From Megasphaera massiliensis (GTDB lineage: Bacteria > Bacillota > Negativicutes > Veillonellales > Megasphaeraceae): a stretch of DNA of 64,000 nt. The stretch is taken from the NCBI RefSeq assembly GCF_000455225.1, contig NZ_HF954537.1:950352-1014351 (forward strand), written 5' to 3'. The notes under the pieces were generated by a model. It was not told the DNA's origin, ran no database searches, and worked only from the letters and a program-made list of their open reading frames with translations. Below are positions 61,993 to 64,000 of this stretch, piece after piece. Made by a program: the position numbers and the translations under genes. Position 1 is the stretch's first letter. Each line of letters opens with the position of its first letter.

Positions 61993-63456
61993 TTAAAACA
62001 AGTCTTCTTCCTCATCATCGATGAATGTTTTAAATTCTTCTACTGATTCATATTTAACCGTACCACCTACCTTGCGAGTAATTTGATTAGCGCCTCGAAT
62101 GACGCCATCAGCATCACCGGCTGCAAAGGAAAAACGAATGCCTGCCAAGGCTTCATCAAAACACTGGCCGTAATCGGCAAAATAAGCATCCATATGAGCC
62201 TGCAGTTCCCTTCGATACTGGCGAGCTTGTTCTGCCGCTTCCTGGCATTGACATATAAGTTCTTGCCGACGTCGAATCTCGTCAGTATCACCCAAACTCC
62301 CAAGAAGCATATTGTAAAGAGACCCCGTCATAACAGTACCTACGGCGGCCCCAATAGCAGCACCAACAACGGGAACAGGAATAAGAGCCTGCCCCATCCC
62401 CATCGAATAGCCAACAGCTCCCATCCGAAGTCCGTCAGCTCCTAATTCAGTTAAACATACTTGTGTAGAAATTTTTCCATCTGCATAACGATCTAGTGTA
62501 TTACCAAAAGCCATGCAGGAGGTAACCACCATACCTGGAACATTTGATTTTACCAGGCCTTGAATAAAGCTAGAAGAGGAACGAGACAGCGTTTGGGATA
62601 AAATGGTTAATCCTCCACCAGTCACATAGCCTGTAACTGCAGCTTGTCCCCCGTTTACAATAATATCTTTTATAGCATCTCCGGGCTTTTTTTTGCCTTT
62701 AATAACCTGTACAATGTTCTCTATCGTTGCAATCGAAACGGCCGTAGCGCCAGCAGAAGTACCTACCTGCGTACCAGCCTGGTGCCCTGTGGAAATTATA
62801 TTTTCAATTGATTTTTGCCGGAGTTGACTATTAATGCTGGCTGCAGCATTTTCCTCATCACGGACAGCCCGTTGGCCTCCGCCCCTCGTTAATTTAACAT
62901 CGGTTTTCTTTCTATAAGATCTATCTGCAACAAAATCCTTATTCGTACGACTCCTCTTGGCATTATTATATTGACGAGACGTCACGCGGATATTATCCTC
63001 TGAATTGGCAACATCCCTTCGGTCTTCATTAGTTAACCAAGGATTGTCCTTGGTTTCATTATAAAGATCTTCCAAGGCCTTTATATGGTCGCTTTCTGCT
63101 AAATGTTTGGCCCAATCTTCCCCATATAAGAGCTTCGCTTCTTTTTTCGTCAATACAAGGAATTCACCCGTGTATGGGTCTTTTACCACTGCACCCTCTT
63201 TAAAAAGAGCCTTTTTGGCAGCAATTTTTGCATTGGGATCATCATACAGCTTTCTATTTCCCGTATATGTATCCGGAACCGCGAATTTTCGGGCTACACT
63301 GACTTGAACCTGCCGGGCCGTTTCCACACCGGCTATCGTACTTCCTATCTGGGAATCCTCATTCTGACGCTTCTGCTCATCATGAGAGTCCTTACCAGAT
63401 GTTCCCTCTTGCCGTTCCAAATTTCTTTTTTGAAAAATGCGATTCCATAGTCCCAT
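61993..63456 (-). CDS. Putative HNH-like nuclease with glycine-rich hydrophobic domain
   Basis: 487 aa. A charged N-terminal tail is followed by an HNH-like segment (about 120-172): AESDHIKALEDLY, then SEDNIRVTSRQYNNAKRSRT, giving the Asp-His ... Asn ... Asn-x-x-Lys layout of HNH/Endo VII-type nucleases. Residues about 225-375 are Gly/Ala/Val-rich (GTSAGATAVSIA, VGAAIGAAVGTVMTG) and may insert into membrane. Acidic tail ending DDEEEDLF. Start at 63456 (GGAG at 12 bases) is tentative. First gene of the operon; 18 bases before the membrane-protein gene. Confidence 0.7.
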   Translation of the reverse strand: MGLWNRIFQKRNLERQEGTSGKDSHDEQKRQNEDSQIGSTIAGVETARQVQVSVARKFAVPDTYTGNRKLYDDPNAKIAAKKALFKEGAVVKDPYTGEFLVLTKKEAKLLYGEDWAKHLAESDHIKALEDLYNETKDNPWLTNEDRRDVANSEDNIRVTSRQYNNAKRSRTNKDFVADRSYRKKTDVKLTRGGGQRAVRDEENAAASINSQLRQKSIENIISTGHQAGTQVGTSAGATAVSIATIENIVQVIKGKKKPGDAIKDIIVNGGQAAVTGYVTGGGLTILSQTLSRSSSSFIQGLVKSNVPGMVVTSCMAFGNTLDRYADGKISTQVCLTELGADGLRMGAVGYSMGMGQALIPVPVVGAAIGAAVGTVMTGSLYNMLLGSLGDTDEIRRRQELICQCQEAAEQARQYRRELQAHMDAYFADYGQCFDEALAGIRFSFAAGDADGVIRGANQITRKVGGTVKYESVEEFKTFIDDEEEDLF

Positions 63457-63711
63457 AATTGTTTTCATCTCCATTGGTATATCGATCAACAACCAACCTC
63501 ACATTTTATGATTCTTATTGCTTCCTTCTTATGTTCAGAGTTGCTCCTGTTCGAAACATTTAATTTGCATAAAATTCGCAATATTTATATTTTTATTATC
63601 CCATTAAATAAAATATGATGGTTTTTCTATATGCTGTCACATTTTTTATATTTGACAATTTTACCGATCATTACCTGCTTTATTACTACAAATTGAGATT
63701 TTACAGTATGT
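63457..63711. other. Long AT-rich leader of the HNH operon
   Basis: No gene is seen. If transcription starts near 63705 the mRNA has a leader of about 250 nt, with no riboswitch that I recognise. Confidence 0.5.
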
Positions 63712-63772
63712 ATTATACCATGTATCATGAAATAAACACATTTTATTATGTATATTTTATAAATTATTAATC
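63712..63772 (-). promoter_or_regulatory. Promoter module B (upstream of the HNH operon)
   Basis: Minus strand, 5' to 3': the same 22-nt AT box as module A (63751-63772), 11 nt, GTGTTT (63734-63739), 16 nt, TATAAT (63712-63717) preceded by TG (extended -10). Matches module A at 54538-54599. Confidence 0.7.
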
Positions 63773-63823
63773 ATATTATACAGTTTCAAGTAGACATAAA
63801 TTGTCTATGTAAAATGAAATTAT

Positions 63824-64000
63824 TCATTTTAACGTTTTTTTGACAGAACAATTCTGACCTGCAGCTTCGATTATTTCAGCCCCTGTTCGAGGTCCGCCCC
63901 ATAGTCTTGATTTTAAATCGGGCAGCCCCATTTTTCGCTCAGTATCTTGGTCATCGATAAACAATTCAAGATTCCGTTGATGCTGCAACCAATTCGATAT
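63824..64000 (-). CDS. C-terminal end of a protein of unknown function (5' end outside window)
   Basis: An open minus-strand frame enters from the right edge and ends at a TGA (63824-63826), giving 58 residues. It contains DDQDTERKMGLPDLKSRLWG and ends AAGQNCSVKKTLK. Composition and GC (higher than the flanking spacer) are protein-like. Family not recognised. Followed by a short dyad TAGACA/TGTCTA without a T-tail. Confidence 0.6.
   Translation of the reverse strand: MSNWLQHQRNLELFIDDQDTERKMGLPDLKSRLWGGPRTGAEIIEAAGQNCSVKKTLK

Overview
The window looks like a chromosome segment of a diderm Firmicute of the class Negativicutes, most likely Megasphaera or a close relative. Heptose and LPS-core genes, an outer-membrane barrel and an autotransporter show an outer membrane. 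Strong AGGAGG-type ribosome binding sites, a T-box leader, a preQ1 riboswitch, subunits of a biotin-dependent sodium-pump decarboxylase and a butyryl-CoA-type dehydrogenase point to an anaerobic Firmicute. The genus is an inference from family content; no 16S gene is present.

From 1 to 6.7 kb (minus strand): pheST under a T-box, an acyl-CoA dehydrogenase with two hotdog thioesterases, a structured non-coding RNA with its own promoter and terminator, and a small outer-membrane barrel. From 6.7 to 12.2 kb: nrdR-hldE-hldD-gmhB and two GT9 heptosyltransferases, a tightly packed heptose/LPS-core operon. From 12.3 to 25.1 kb: a reduced dcw cluster (mraZ-rsmH-ftsL-murE-murF-mraY-murD-murG-murC-ddl-ftsQ-ftsZ) without ftsI, ftsW, murB or ftsA; murD carries two compensating homopolymer frameshifts.

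From 25.2 to 51.5 kb: housekeeping genes in short operons on both strands. They include gluQ, an M16C peptidase, a HAD phosphatase, an aldehyde dehydrogenase, a DEDD exonuclease, queE-queD, an amidohydrolase, deoD, a GalT-like protein, a phosphoesterase, a seven-gene unit (ECF S component, DUF3592, folE-folB-folK, response regulator, histidine kinase), an acyltransferase, a preQ1-controlled queT-queF pair, lepB, an acetolactate synthase, an FlK-like thioesterase and mmdA-mmdD-mmdC. FolE product feeds both folate (folB, folK) and queuosine (queD, queE, queF) synthesis.

From 51.6 kb to the end the DNA is AT-richer, gene-sparse and accessory in character. It holds a coiled-coil protein with a HicA-like C-terminus, two closely related WYL-domain regulators with a decayed gene beside them, a large autotransporter, and a three-gene operon (HNH-like/glycine-rich protein, multi-pass membrane protein, TerB-like protein). 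The first WYL gene and the HNH operon are preceded by near-identical promoter modules: a shared 22-nt AT box, GTGTTT, a 16-nt spacer and TATAAT. This links the regulator to the operon and is the best candidate for an undescribed system here. A further gene fragment runs off the right edge.
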